A DNA stretch of 64,000 bases, taken from assembly GCF_014518315.1 (NCBI RefSeq), contig NZ_JACVEL010000001.1, forward strand, positions 620,001 to 684,000. Reading direction: 5' to 3'. Below the pieces are notes generated by a model. The model had not been told where the DNA came from, made no database searches, and worked only from the letters and a program-made list of their open reading frames with translations. Every line of letters begins with the position of its first letter. Position 1 is the first letter of the stretch. This document shows positions 50,891-60,476 of this stretch, one piece after another. Source of the stretch: Taishania pollutisoli. Lineage in GTDB: Bacteria > Bacteroidota > Bacteroidia > Flavobacteriales_D > Crocinitomicaceae. The translations under genes were made by a program, and so were the position numbers.

Positions 50891-52318
50891 CTACTTACTT
50901 GATAATCCACGCGTCAACCAGCCCCTTCTATTGGCTGTTGCAATGGCATAAGGCGTAATCCAGAACAAAGAAAACGCATAAAATACACTATACGGATATG
51001 CCCAGAATGACTCCGACACGCTGTGTCGTTTTGCATAAAACAGGGCTTGTACACTTGAGAAAACAAGGATTCCGAGCAATGTCGAACTGATAAATAAGAC
51101 CGGATGTGTAACAACCAGGAACAGCATCAACAGAATCATCGGGTATGCCAGAGAAATGCGCAACCATTGGTTCAACAACAAGATTCTCGGTCCCAATGTT
51201 GATTCCTCGCGGAATTTTCCAAAAGCGAATTTACTCATCATGATGTTTTCGCGCACATTGCTTCTTTCCCAGCGGATAAACATTTTGTACAGGTTTTTGT
51301 ACTTCTCCGGGATGTTGGTATACACGTATGCATTTCGTTGGAACAACACATGAAATCCTTGTTTCAAAATCATGTTTGTCATCGCACGGTCTTCTCCGAT
51401 ATCTGTCGGTTGCCCCATAAATTTCTGGTTGATCCAGTCAGGAAGACATTCCATCACTGCCTCTCTCCGGTATGCTGCAAGCGCTCCCGGTGTACACAAA
51501 ACGGAACCCAATGTACTTTGCGCAGAGCGCACAAACTCAAAACTGAATGCAAAGCTGACATTTAGCATTTTTGGAATCAGTGCCTTCCGGGTATTCAGTA
51601 CCCGCACGTTTCCTGCTACTGCCCCGCATTTTTCATTCACCACAAACGGGCTGGTCATATTGCGGAGTGTATCTTCTTTTACAATGGAATCACTGTCAAC
51701 CGTAATAAACACTTCTCCTGTTCCCAGGTTAAATCCGCGGTACAACGCATGTCGTTTCCCCCTGTTTTCGGGTTGCTGAAAAATAGCAACTCTGTCACCC
51801 AATTCTGCTTTGGCTTTTTGCATCCATTGCCACGTGTCGTCACGGCTTCCGTCATCAATTGAAATTAACTGCAGTTTTTCCTGCGGATAATTACTTTTTG
51901 CCAGGCTCATCAATGTTTGGTAGACCAATTCCCCTTCATTGTAAGCAGGTACGATAACGGTCGCTGTGGGGAGCAACTCATCTGAAACGGATTTCACTGA
52001 TTTGTACCGGATATACAACACAACCAGGTATAACAGGAAGGCTACTTTCAATGCAAGCAGTATAAATCCTGCTGAAATCAGGGTAATTCCCCAAAAAGAT
52101 TGCATCCGTTCTGTGTGCAATCGTTCAAAGTAGGGTTGTAAAACGATAACCAGAATCAAAGCGCCTATCAGCAGGGACAATGTCCCGATAATGATCAGCG
52201 TATCACGGGATGTTAACTTTTCTTTCAATCGACTCCTGTTTATTTTCCTCGTCTGGTGTATCGCTTGCTCTTCATTCGCTTTCGCATCTGAAATGGATAA
52301 TGTATTCTCTCTGTACAT
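50891..52318 (-). CDS. Family 2 glycosyltransferase (processive, NodC/HasA-like)
   Basis: The ATG at 52318 gives 475 residues; the open frame extends upstream by 61 codons but without protein-like content. Two N-terminal helices (about 38-60, 75-100), a GT-A domain with ISIDDGSRDDTW, VTVDSDSIV (DxD) and GEDRAMTN, then RWERSNVRE (the QxxRW-like motif), and three C-terminal helices. This is the layout of membrane-bound synthases such as chitin or hyaluronan synthase. The donor sugar is unknown. It is monocistronic. Confidence 0.88.
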   Translation of the reverse strand: MYRENTLSISDAKANEEQAIHQTRKINRSRLKEKLTSRDTLIIIGTLSLLIGALILVIVLQPYFERLHTERMQSFWGITLISAGFILLALKVAFLLYLVVLYIRYKSVKSVSDELLPTATVIVPAYNEGELVYQTLMSLAKSNYPQEKLQLISIDDGSRDDTWQWMQKAKAELGDRVAIFQQPENRGKRHALYRGFNLGTGEVFITVDSDSIVKEDTLRNMTSPFVVNEKCGAVAGNVRVLNTRKALIPKMLNVSFAFSFEFVRSAQSTLGSVLCTPGALAAYRREAVMECLPDWINQKFMGQPTDIGEDRAMTNMILKQGFHVLFQRNAYVYTNIPEKYKNLYKMFIRWERSNVRENIMMSKFAFGKFREESTLGPRILLLNQWLRISLAYPMILLMLFLVVTHPVLFISSTLLGILVFSSVQALFYAKRHSVSESFWAYPYSVFYAFSLFWITPYAIATANRRGWLTRGLSSK

Positions 52319-52637
52319 AGTGTCTGTTTTTGTAAAAAGGAAAGACAAACACCATTCCACACGGTTTTTCGGGCAAAAACACCTGTTAATTGTAGAATTT
52401 TTCCCCAAGGTGTGGAATCCGGTTCCGAAAAGCTGTGGAACAATGAAACAATCAGACAGAATATCGGACGGCAAAAAACCACCAGGAGATCGTCGAAGCA
52501 CAACTATTTTTAGATTAAAATGTACTGAATTATGTTTTTATGCATTAAGTTGATTACATTTGCATCGTAAATACATCTGAATTAATCGGTTTAGGTGTAG
52601 GTAATTATTTGGAAAAAAGCTTATTAAAAGAAAAGAC
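52319..52637. other. Intergenic region between divergent genes
   Basis: About 320 bp. It holds the promoter of the rightward acidic protein (-7 box TACATTTG at 52555-52562); I see no other feature. Confidence 0.6.
52555..52562 (+). promoter_or_regulatory. -7 box TACATTTG for the acidic protein gene
   Basis: Exact TAnnTTTG; the predicted leader is about 70 nt, long for this window. Confidence 0.5.
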
Positions 52638-52997
52638 ATGAAGACTGCGGAAGCAAATCAGAAGTTGGATGCAATTGTTGAGAAGGTTGAGAAGAAGGGA
52701 ATTTCAGCTCCTAACCTGGTGGAGGATTTACGAGAGCTGAGAGAAGTTGCCTTAAAAGAACAAGATCCTTTGGTAACAAAAGTATTACGCTTGACTTACG
52801 AATACCTTTCCGCTAATGATGCTTTTGATGTAGAAGCGCAGTACGATGAAGACGAGGACGGTAATGAGTACCCGATTGAGGTAGAAGACAAAGAGAATCT
52901 TCTTTACTTACTGAACTTGTTGAAAAACGCAGAGCATAAAATTAACCGTGAAGAGATCAAAGATTACCGTACAGCTTTGAAAGAAGAGTTGTATTAA
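52638..52997 (+). CDS. Small acidic conserved hypothetical protein
   Basis: The 119-residue product is soluble and all-helical at both ends (about 1-68 and 85-119), with a very acidic middle (AQYDEDEDGNEYPIEVEDKE). The net charge is strongly negative. I recognise no family. It has its own promoter, a rather long 5' leader and a terminator, so it is a real, probably well-expressed gene. Neighbours (two glycosyltransferases on the other strand) give no hint. Confidence 0.7.
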   Translation: MKTAEANQKLDAIVEKVEKKGISAPNLVEDLRELREVALKEQDPLVTKVLRLTYEYLSANDAFDVEAQYDEDEDGNEYPIEVEDKENLLYLLNLLKNAEHKINREEIKDYRTALKEELY

Positions 52998-53021
52998 TCA
53001 ATCATACACACAATAATATTG

Positions 53022-53055
53022 AAAGAATCCGTCAGAAATGGCGGATTTTTTATTT
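53022..53055. terminator. Bidirectional terminator between convergent genes
   Basis: Stem aatccg (53027-53032) and cggatt (53042-53047) with a T-run after it on the plus strand. It overlaps the end of the convergent GT4 gene. Confidence 0.7.
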
Positions 53056-54177
53056 CCCGGTGGTGCATTCACGGATTGCCTGCAATACACCCTCTACTTC
53101 TTTATCCAACGCATAGCGTTCAATCGCTTCCTGTTGAATGGCATCCAGATCCAGTTCTCCGGCATTCAGTTGTTTTCGTACCCGGAAATAGGTAGTTGTA
53201 AACGATTGTTCATCATTAAATGTATACAATCCTCCCCGGGTTCCGTGTCCCAGTACCTCAGGTGTGCCACTGGAATTGGTTCCAATGACCGGAGTTTTTG
53301 AAAACTGAGCTTCCACGGTGACCATTCCGAATGTTTCTCCTTCACTTGACATCACAAATAAATCAATTGCGCGGTAGAAATTGATAATTTCTTTTGTCGG
53401 TGAAGCAAAATGAATGCGTTCTGTTAAGTGATGTTCTTCAATAAACCGGACAATCTCCCGGTGGTAAATAATCGTTTTCGGATCATCGACAGTTGGTGCT
53501 CCTACAATCAACAGAGCGACATCTTCTCCGTTATCCAGCAACTGTTTGACCGTCTTCACCAGGAATAACTGCCCTTTTTTTTCATCAATCCGACCGATTA
53601 CTCCCAGCACAAAGGCATCTGAATGAAACCCGAAGAATTGCTGTGCCTCATAACGTGACGGTTGCTGACTCAGAAAGGGCTCCACTCTCACGCCCAATGG
53701 TACAATCCGGATTTTCGATTCCGCCAGGGTTGTTTTCTCTAATACTTCCTGCTTCAGCCACTGCAGAGGGGTCAGCCACACATCCACTGCCTTGAACCGC
53801 ATGCGTTGAATGTATCCTTTTTTAGGAATACCAATCTGCATCTGCTGCTGGTGAATAATATGGATGTTTCCCGCCTTTCGTTTGGTCCACAACAACAAAT
53901 CCAGGTCGGGACGAAAAGCTGTGAACACTACACTGATACCGTTTTTCCGAAGGTAGCCGGCAACGCGTGAAGCATTCTTAAAATCAACATATTTTTTCAC
54001 CTTTTTCAGTCGCAAAACGGACGAAAACAATGGTGTAATCTGCTGATCGAACACAGTATTCTCCTGGCAGGCAAAATGAAGTTCAATACCGTTTTTCTGC
54101 AGTTCCCCTGCCAGTTTAACGACATTCATTTCCAATCCGCCCCACCCGGTCGATGTATTTACGATCAGCAGCTTCAT
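53050..54177 (-). CDS. Family 4 glycosyltransferase
   Basis: The 375-residue protein has two Rossmann domains: the first begins LLIVNTSTGWGGLEMNVVKLA (Gly-rich loop binding the acceptor); the second has VLGVIGRIDEKKGQ and the nucleotide-sugar motif VMSSEGETFGMVTVEAQF with the Glu-x7-Glu pair. It is a retaining GT-B enzyme acting on a lipid-linked or LPS-type acceptor, likely in envelope glycan synthesis. It starts 1 bp after the THUMP methyltransferase gene, so the two are co-transcribed. Confidence 0.9.
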   Translation of the reverse strand: MKLLIVNTSTGWGGLEMNVVKLAGELQKNGIELHFACQENTVFDQQITPLFSSVLRLKKVKKYVDFKNASRVAGYLRKNGISVVFTAFRPDLDLLLWTKRKAGNIHIIHQQQMQIGIPKKGYIQRMRFKAVDVWLTPLQWLKQEVLEKTTLAESKIRIVPLGVRVEPFLSQQPSRYEAQQFFGFHSDAFVLGVIGRIDEKKGQLFLVKTVKQLLDNGEDVALLIVGAPTVDDPKTIIYHREIVRFIEEHHLTERIHFASPTKEIINFYRAIDLFVMSSEGETFGMVTVEAQFSKTPVIGTNSSGTPEVLGHGTRGGLYTFNDEQSFTTTYFRVRKQLNAGELDLDAIQQEAIERYALDKEVEGVLQAIRECTTGK

Positions 54178-54178
54178 A

Positions 54179-55396
54179 TCAGTGTTCTTTTACCTGGAAT
54201 TTTTCCCGTTTCGACCCTGAATAGATACTGAATTTCCGGTAACTGCATTCCAGGCTTCCATTGAATAATTTAATCTTTGCATCCGGTTTTAAACCGATGG
54301 ATTTCAACCCCTCTTCACTCGAAGTAATCATCCAGCAGTCAAATCCTTTTAGTTCTGTTTTCATCCAATCACCTATTTTGGAGTACAATTCCGGAATATT
54401 AGCGCTGATGCGTTCTCCATACGGAGGATTCGTCACCATCACCCCTTTTTCAAAGCCAAGGTTTTTTACTTCATCGAAGGAAGCTGTTTTGATCTCTACA
54501 AAACGGCCGATATTGAATCTTCTCAGGTTTCTTCTCGCTTTCAGTACCATTTCTGAATTGATATCAAATCCTAAAATTTCAACCGGTAATTTTCCTGTTG
54601 CTTTCATTTTTTGCTCCGCTTCCCCGTATATCTCTTGCCACAATTTTTCGTCGTAATTGTAGAAATTCTTGAATGCATAATGCTGTCGTTCAATCGTTGA
54701 CGGAATCCCGGCCGCGTATAATGCCGCTTCAATCAAAATCGTTCCCGAGCCGCAAAACGGATCAATCAACGGTGTCTGTTTGTCCCATTTCGCCAAACGC
54801 AACATCCCGGCAGCGAGCACCTCATTCAGAGGAGCCTCCCCTACATCTTCCCGGTATCCCCGCTGATACAATGGCAATCCACTCGTATTCAACGAAATGG
54901 TTACCCAATCATTGTTGATGTACAAATCAAACAATACCTGTGGCCGCTTGATGTCTACATCCGGGCGTTTTCCGTATTGATCACGAAATACATCTGCGAT
55001 TGCATCTTTTACAACCAGGTATGGGAATTGTGTATGATTAAAGAAGTTAGAAATGACCGCTCCTTTTATTGCAAATGTCTTATTAATGTCAAAATAAGCC
55101 GTCCAGTCAATTTTTTTCGCCTGCTTGTACAAATCATCTTCGTGTTTGATTCTAAACGCGGCAATCTCCACTAAAATAGAAATCGCACACCTGCAGTGGA
55201 GGTTTAAAAAATAAACATCTCTCCATGTTCCCGTGATTTGCGTCGCGCGATTGAGCACTTCTACCTCGTTGTATCCCAGCTCTTCCAACTCCTCTTTTAA
55301 CACCTGCTCCAACCCGAACAGGGTTTTGAGCGTTATTTTAAATGTGCCGGACACATCCGTTGTTTTGATCTTTGATGATTGTCTGTACTTATCCAC
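54179..55396 (-). CDS. THUMP-domain class I SAM RNA methyltransferase (RlmL-N/Trm14-like)
   Basis: The 405-residue protein starts with GTG (no ATG close by). A THUMP RNA-binding domain (about 18-155) precedes the methyltransferase (about 165-395) with [17 protein letters not shown] (motif I) and [11 protein letters not shown] (the NPPY motif for methylating an exocyclic amine). Family members make m2G in 23S rRNA (RlmL) or tRNA (Trm14/TrmN). It lacks the second (RlmK) half. It is co-transcribed with the GT4 gene downstream and divergent from the patatin gene. Confidence 0.9.
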   Translation of the reverse strand: MDKYRQSSKIKTTDVSGTFKITLKTLFGLEQVLKEELEELGYNEVEVLNRATQITGTWRDVYFLNLHCRCAISILVEIAAFRIKHEDDLYKQAKKIDWTAYFDINKTFAIKGAVISNFFNHTQFPYLVVKDAIADVFRDQYGKRPDVDIKRPQVLFDLYINNDWVTISLNTSGLPLYQRGYREDVGEAPLNEVLAAGMLRLAKWDKQTPLIDPFCGSGTILIEAALYAAGIPSTIERQHYAFKNFYNYDEKLWQEIYGEAEQKMKATGKLPVEILGFDINSEMVLKARRNLRRFNIGRFVEIKTASFDEVKNLGFEKGVMVTNPPYGERISANIPELYSKIGDWMKTELKGFDCWMITSSEEGLKSIGLKPDAKIKLFNGSLECSYRKFSIYSGSKREKFQVKEH

Positions 55397-55420
55397 GTGG
55401 TAACCAATTAATATTTATAC

Positions 55421-55428
55421 TAATTTTG
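55421..55428 (+). promoter_or_regulatory. -7 box TAATTTTG for the patatin gene
   Basis: Exact TAnnTTTG, 15 bp before the TTG at 55444. An ATG at 55375 lies upstream of it and so is unlikely to be the start. Confidence 0.55.
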
Positions 55429-55443
55429 TACAAAAGAAAGAAA

Positions 55444-57735
55444 TTGAAAGCAATATTCCGGTATCTTTTTGCATTTGTTCTGCTTAACCATACATTTCTA
55501 CTTGTAGCTCAGGAGAAAGTAGGTTTGGTATTAAGTGGCGGTGGTGCAACAGGTCTGGCACATATCGGGGTTTTAAAAGCGCTGGAAGAGCATGGTATCC
55601 CGGTTGATTATATCACCGGCACATCTGCAGGAGCATTGATCGGTTCATTGTATGCCGCAGGATATAGTCCCGAAGAAATCGAACTCCTGGCAAGTTCAGA
55701 GGCATTTCAGAAAATGTCTACCGGTCAGATTGAAGCGCATCAACGTTTTTCTTACCGGGAACCCGATGAAAATGCTTCCATGTTTAAATTCGGAATCGGG
55801 ATAGACAGTTCCATTCTCAATTCTATCCCGACACACTACCGATCATCTGCTTACGTCGATTATGTCTTGATGGAATTACTGGCTCCGGCAGGAGAAATTG
55901 CCGGAAACAATTTTGACAGTCTGTTTGTTCCATATCGCTGTATTGCTTCAGACATTGCCAACAAAAAATCTGTGACCTTCAACAGGGGGAAACTCAATCA
56001 GGCAGTGAGGGCGTCGATGACGTATCCGTTTTATTTTGAAGCCATTGAAATCAACAATACCCTGTATTTTGACGGAGGATTGTACAATAACTTCCCGGCA
56101 AACGTGATTTATGAACAATTTCACCCCGACTTCATCATTGGAAGTAATGTCTCGTTTAATGCACAGCTACCGGAAAAAAACAACATCATCAGCCAGTTGA
56201 CAAACATGCTGGTTTCTTATTCCGATTTTTCCATTCCCTGCCAGGAAGGCATATTAATTGAACCTGAAATTAATTCTTCTACGTTTGACTTCCAGGATGC
56301 CGCCCAAATTATCCGCGAGGGGTATGAACAAACATTGCCCTACATTGATTCCATTCTCGCACGGATTGACAGACGTGTGACAAAAGATGAAATTGATATG
56401 AAAAGAAAGGCATTCAGGAAAAAGATTATACCGATTACAATCAGCAATATCAATGCTTTTTCACGAAAAAACAAATCATTGAGTTTTGCAAAAAACTCCC
56501 TGATCCGGTCTAAAAAGAATGAAGTGATCCCGGAACGTATCCTGGAGCGTCGTTATTTCAGGTTGCGGGCAACGCCGCAAGTAGGATTTATGTTCCCGAC
56601 CCTCAGCCTGAAATCGGACAGTACCTATAACCTGGACTTGATTGTTAATAAATCCAAAGATTTTAATTTTGAGGTAGGAGGACATTTTTCAACCCGGGCA
56701 GTCAATACCGGATATGTCGGTGTCTCCTACGGTCACTTGGGGAAGGTTGCCTCGCGGGCCTACGTCAACTCATATTTCGGAAAATTTTATACGTCTGTAA
56801 AAACAGAACTCGGAATGGATATCCCTTCCATCTTTCCGGTCAACCTTTCGGGTTATTTTGTATTGAACCGCTTTGATTACTTTCGCAATTTTGCCACCTT
56901 TTTTGCTCCGGAAAAGCCCTCTTTCCTGGTTCAGAATGAGGTTTATACCGGTATTGATTTCAAGCACCCGATCGGAAATTCGACCAAAAGTACTTTTCAG
57001 GGACGTTATTTCCTCCTGGAGGATGATTACTACCAAACGAAGAACTTCAGCAATGCAGACACCACTGACTTTACCCAGTTTCAGGGGGTGACATTCAGCT
57101 GGGAATTTACACAAAATACACTCAACAGAAAGCAATTTGCTACTTCCGGGCATTATGCTGCGTTCAAGGTACGTTACGTATACGGCCGGGAGCATTCTGT
57201 TTCGGGGTCAACGGCTTTGATCCCGTTTGACGAATCCAAGCACCATTCCTGGATCAATATTTCAGGTGATTTTCAAACTTTTCCGCTGGATTTAAAAATC
57301 TTTCATTGGGGAATCCACGGAACGGCCGTTTTTAATTCGCAGTCTCTGTTTTCAAATTATACCGCTTCTGTTCTGGCAATGACCGCTTATACTCCTCTTC
57401 CGGACATGTCAACGTATTTTATGCCGGAATTCCGAAGTCCTCAATACGTGGGTGTGGGAACCAATTTAATTTTCACTATCCGAAAAAATATTGATATCCG
57501 TGCGGACGGGTATTATTATCAGCCGTTTCGATCTATCCTCCTCAATGATGATGGTACATTCGGCTATGCGAAACCTTTCAAAGGAGAGTCTTTTGTTGCT
57601 TCCGGATCGGTAATTTATCATTCTCCGGTTGGTCCTGTACGCGCGACCTTCAATTATTTTCCCAAACAATTACAGCCGTTTACATTCCAGATCAGCTTCG
57701 GGTATATCCTGTTCAACCAACATGCCATCAGATAA
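55444..57735 (+). CDS. Patatin-like phospholipase with C-terminal outer membrane barrel
   Basis: With the TTG start at 55444 (placed by the promoter and by the signal peptide [20 protein letters not shown]) the product is 763 residues. The patatin domain (about 25-330) has the oxyanion GGGATG, nucleophile S61 in GTSAGA and D210 in DGGLYNN, the complete catalytic dyad. A POTRA-like linker and a BamA-type 16-strand barrel (about 400-763, ending in [12 protein letters not shown]) follow. This layout resembles type Vd autotransporters (PlpD/FplA). The lipase would be displayed on or released from the surface. It converges on the AEC transporter gene with a 1-bp gap. Confidence 0.9.
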   Translation: MKAIFRYLFAFVLLNHTFLLVAQEKVGLVLSGGGATGLAHIGVLKALEEHGIPVDYITGTSAGALIGSLYAAGYSPEEIELLASSEAFQKMSTGQIEAHQRFSYREPDENASMFKFGIGIDSSILNSIPTHYRSSAYVDYVLMELLAPAGEIAGNNFDSLFVPYRCIASDIANKKSVTFNRGKLNQAVRASMTYPFYFEAIEINNTLYFDGGLYNNFPANVIYEQFHPDFIIGSNVSFNAQLPEKNNIISQLTNMLVSYSDFSIPCQEGILIEPEINSSTFDFQDAAQIIREGYEQTLPYIDSILARIDRRVTKDEIDMKRKAFRKKIIPITISNINAFSRKNKSLSFAKNSLIRSKKNEVIPERILERRYFRLRATPQVGFMFPTLSLKSDSTYNLDLIVNKSKDFNFEVGGHFSTRAVNTGYVGVSYGHLGKVASRAYVNSYFGKFYTSVKTELGMDIPSIFPVNLSGYFVLNRFDYFRNFATFFAPEKPSFLVQNEVYTGIDFKHPIGNSTKSTFQGRYFLLEDDYYQTKNFSNADTTDFTQFQGVTFSWEFTQNTLNRKQFATSGHYAAFKVRYVYGREHSVSGSTALIPFDESKHHSWINISGDFQTFPLDLKIFHWGIHGTAVFNSQSLFSNYTASVLAMTAYTPLPDMSTYFMPEFRSPQYVGVGTNLIFTIRKNIDIRADGYYYQPFRSILLNDDGTFGYAKPFKGESFVASGSVIYHSPVGPVRATFNYFPKQLQPFTFQISFGYILFNQHAIR

Positions 57736-57736
57736 G

Positions 57737-58645
57737 CTACCAGCTTAAAATGAAATACCACATTGTTAATGTAATAAACGAAACGGGGATTCCGATTCCG
57801 ACCATCATGTTGCTCAACCGTGGTTTTAAGCCATAAGAAGCTGCAATAATTGACGCTGTAATCATCGGAGCCATGGCTGCTTCCATGATGCAAACATCTA
57901 TCGCCAATCCTTCCTGCTTCAGAAGAATGACATACAGTACATAAATAAATACCGGTAAAAGCACTAACTGGTAGGCAAGTCCCAGGAACAAAAACCGCCA
58001 GTGTTTGCTGCGTTTATTGATTTTCAGTTGAAAACCTACAGACACCAATGCAATAGGTGTAATGGTTGCACTTAATTTGTAAAAAACGTCATCCAGGTAA
58101 TCCGGGAAACGAATATCCAGGACATTCAAAACAATCCCGATCAGAAAAACTATGAATGGTGGAAATGTAAAGATCTTCTTAAAGATCACGCTGAAATCAT
58201 TTGTACCTCTGGAATAAATTGTTGCGACCAAAATTCCTAAAGTGGACAACACCACAAAGGTTCCCGGCAGATCAATCATTATCAGTGTTTCCAACCCTTT
58301 TTCCCCATACACCGCTTCAATGACGGGAATACCGACAAACGATGTATTTCCCAACCCACCTGTTAAAATCAGACAGCCGATCAATGATTTTGACCATCCG
58401 AACAATTTTCCGAGACCTGCAAATAAAATAAATGCCATAGCAAAAGCGATCCAGGGCATCGCAACCGGATAAATGAGGTCGGATGAAAATTCAATTTTAG
58501 GCAGGTAAAACAATGCCATTGCAGGCAACGAAATGTGAATAATGAATTGATTAAGTGTTGTGTGAGTATTTGCAGGAAATGCTTTCAGATAACGGATTCC
58601 TATCCCAATGAATAAACACAAAAAAAGAAGGATGATACTTGTCAT
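57737..58645 (-). CDS. AEC (auxin efflux carrier) family transporter
   Basis: The 302-residue protein has ten membrane helices in two sets of five, with the characteristic LTGGLGNTSFVGIPVIEAVYG in helix 4 and the broken-helix MEAAMAPMITASIIAASYGL in the second half. AEC proteins export or import organic anions such as malate; the substrate is unknown. It is transcribed from a TACCTTTG box at 58668-58675. Confidence 0.88.
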   Translation of the reverse strand: MTSIILLFLCLFIGIGIRYLKAFPANTHTTLNQFIIHISLPAMALFYLPKIEFSSDLIYPVAMPWIAFAMAFILFAGLGKLFGWSKSLIGCLILTGGLGNTSFVGIPVIEAVYGEKGLETLIMIDLPGTFVVLSTLGILVATIYSRGTNDFSVIFKKIFTFPPFIVFLIGIVLNVLDIRFPDYLDDVFYKLSATITPIALVSVGFQLKINKRSKHWRFLFLGLAYQLVLLPVFIYVLYVILLKQEGLAIDVCIMEAAMAPMITASIIAASYGLKPRLSNMMVGIGIPVSFITLTMWYFILSW

Positions 58646-58667
58646 TTTAACGTCTGGAATTTTCAGG

Positions 58668-58675
58668 CAAAGGTA
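58668..58675 (-). promoter_or_regulatory. -7 box TACCTTTG for the AEC transporter
   Basis: Exact TAnnTTTG on the minus strand, 22 bp before the ATG at 58645. Confidence 0.55.
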
Positions 58676-58784
58676 ACGCTCATTTATGAGGTGGAAAATT
58701 CACATCATTATTTTTTTGATCTGTTCAACAAAACCCTATGGGGAAACACATTTACTTTTAATTTAAAATGCATTAGGTCTTTTG

Positions 58785-58859
58785 TTCTCACAAAGGCACG
58801 AAGACACAAAGATGCGATCGGAATGAACACCCCCCTTTGCGACTTTGTGGCTTAGCAGC
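58785..58859. repeat. Dispersed repeat family A, copies 2 and 3 in inverted orientation
   Basis: Left copy ttctcacaaaggcacgaaga continues into cacaaagatgc (58785-58815); right copy ctttgcgactttgtggctta continues into gcagc (58835-58859). They face each other across 19 bp and could form a hairpin. Confidence 0.7.
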
Positions 58860-58977
58860 AATTGTTCATGTAAATCATTAAAGAAATATGTGTGGTGGAC
58901 ACTAAAAGCGTGAAAATTTTTAATGCGTTTGCCCTGCGTAGAATCTCCAATCAATTTCGGGACTATCCACTTTTTGC

Positions 58978-58985
58978 TATCTTTG
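58978..58985 (+). promoter_or_regulatory. -7 box TATCTTTG for hemL
   Basis: Exact TAnnTTTG, 19 bp before the ATG at 59005. Confidence 0.6.
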
Positions 58986-59004
58986 CAAAAATTCAAATCA
59001 AGTC

Positions 59005-60309
59005 ATGAGTCATTCAATTTCTCGTTCCAATTCAGAAAAATTATTCCAAAAGGCAAAAACTTATTTTCCGGGAGGTGTGAACTCTCCTGTAAGAGCATTT
59101 AAATCCGTTGATGGAAATCCATTGTTTATCAAACGGGGGGACGGTTATAAAATCTGGGATGAGGACGGAAATGAGTTCATTGATTTTTGTGCCAGTTGGG
59201 GACCTTTGATTTTGGGGCACAATCACCCTGCTATCTACCGGAAAGTTGTTGAAGCACTTCAAAACGGAACCAGCTTCGGAGCTCCTACGGCTTTGGAAAA
59301 TGAATTGGCGGAATTGATCTTGTCGCGCAACCCGTTTATCGATAAAATCCGGTTTGTAAGTTCCGGTACGGAGGCCGTCATGTCGGCGTTAAGACTTGCA
59401 AGAGGGTATACCGGGAGAAACAAGGTTGTAAAATTTGAAGGGTGTTACCACGGACATACCGATGCGATGCTGGTAAAAGCGGGAAGTGGTCTGGTTACCT
59501 TCGGTGAGTCTTCCAGTGCCGGAGTTCCTGCTGCATTTGTGAATGAAACATTGGTTCTGCCATTGAATGATGAAGCAGCATTAAGAAGTTGTTTCCAGCA
59601 ACATGGGTTTGATATCGCCTGTGCAATCATTGAGCCGATTCCCGCCAATAACGGGTTATTGCTTCAGGGAGGTGAATTCCTCAAAACCTTAAGAAGTGTT
59701 TGCTCGGAATACGGTGCATTGTTGTTTTTTGATGAAGTGATCTCAGGATTCCGTGTTTCTTTCAACGGGGCGGCAGCATATTATGGAATTACACCTGATA
59801 TTATTACCTATGGTAAAATCATCGGAGGAGGTTTGCCTGTTGGTGCTTACGGCGCACGAGAAGAAATCATGTCGTGCGTTTCACCGGACGGTCCTGTCTA
59901 TCAAGCCGGAACACTGTCCGGAAACCCGGTAGCAATGGCAGCAGGGATTGCACAATTAACCGTTTGTGCGGAAGAAGGATTTTACCAGGATCAGGAAAAA
60001 AGAACAAAAGCATTTGTTGAGAATGTCAATACATATGCAAAGGAAAAAGGATATGATTTTGAATTTGTGACCATCGGGTCCATTTTCTGGTTTAATTTTG
60101 ACGGGAAGAAAAATATTACCCGTGCGGATCAGATCAACCCCGACATGAGCAAGTTCAAACAACTACACGCATTTCTGTTGAACAACGGAGTCTACATCGG
60201 ACCGAGCGGTTATGAAGTTGGATTTATATCCAGCGTCCACAACCCGGAAATTCTGAAGAAGGCTGCTGAAGTGATCAAGCAGGGATTGGATCATGTAATG
60301 GCTGAATAA
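59005..60309 (+). CDS. hemL: Glutamate-1-semialdehyde 2,1-aminomutase
   Basis: The 434-residue PLP enzyme makes 5-aminolevulinate in the C5 heme pathway. Signatures: the N-terminal KTYFPGGVNSPVRAF, the RFVSSGTEAVMSALRLARGYTGR cofactor-phosphate site, KFEGCYHGHTDAMLVKAGSG, LFFDEVISGFRV, and the Schiff-base Lys in TYGKIIGGGLPVGAYG (about 274). Length and all motifs agree with the family. It is monocistronic with a consensus promoter; heme partners hemA and hemC are not in the window. Confidence 0.97.
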   Translation: MSHSISRSNSEKLFQKAKTYFPGGVNSPVRAFKSVDGNPLFIKRGDGYKIWDEDGNEFIDFCASWGPLILGHNHPAIYRKVVEALQNGTSFGAPTALENELAELILSRNPFIDKIRFVSSGTEAVMSALRLARGYTGRNKVVKFEGCYHGHTDAMLVKAGSGLVTFGESSSAGVPAAFVNETLVLPLNDEAALRSCFQQHGFDIACAIIEPIPANNGLLLQGGEFLKTLRSVCSEYGALLFFDEVISGFRVSFNGAAAYYGITPDIITYGKIIGGGLPVGAYGAREEIMSCVSPDGPVYQAGTLSGNPVAMAAGIAQLTVCAEEGFYQDQEKRTKAFVENVNTYAKEKGYDFEFVTIGSIFWFNFDGKKNITRADQINPDMSKFKQLHAFLLNNGVYIGPSGYEVGFISSVHNPEILKKAAEVIKQGLDHVMAE

Positions 60310-60476
60310 AGGAAGAAGAAATTGTAAATGGACACATTAACATACTGTTCATTCATCGTTTTGACCTTTCATCCGGTCATTCAGACCATTCGTGAAGATC
60401 TGTTAGGAGATGTTGTTACTCATTTGATACATTAACACATAAATTACTTGATTTTAATTAAAAATTAGTGCCCCTT

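Larger units (their letters stand above)
58646..59004. other. Intergenic region with paired dispersed repeats
   Basis: About 360 bp between divergent genes. Besides the two promoters it holds two facing copies of repeat family A (58785-58859). A leftward frame of 77 codons there translates the repeat and is not a gene. Confidence 0.6.

Noticed and set aside
58763-58996. Leftward 77-codon frame before hemL
   Set aside because: It translates the dispersed repeat copies and overlaps the hemL promoter.
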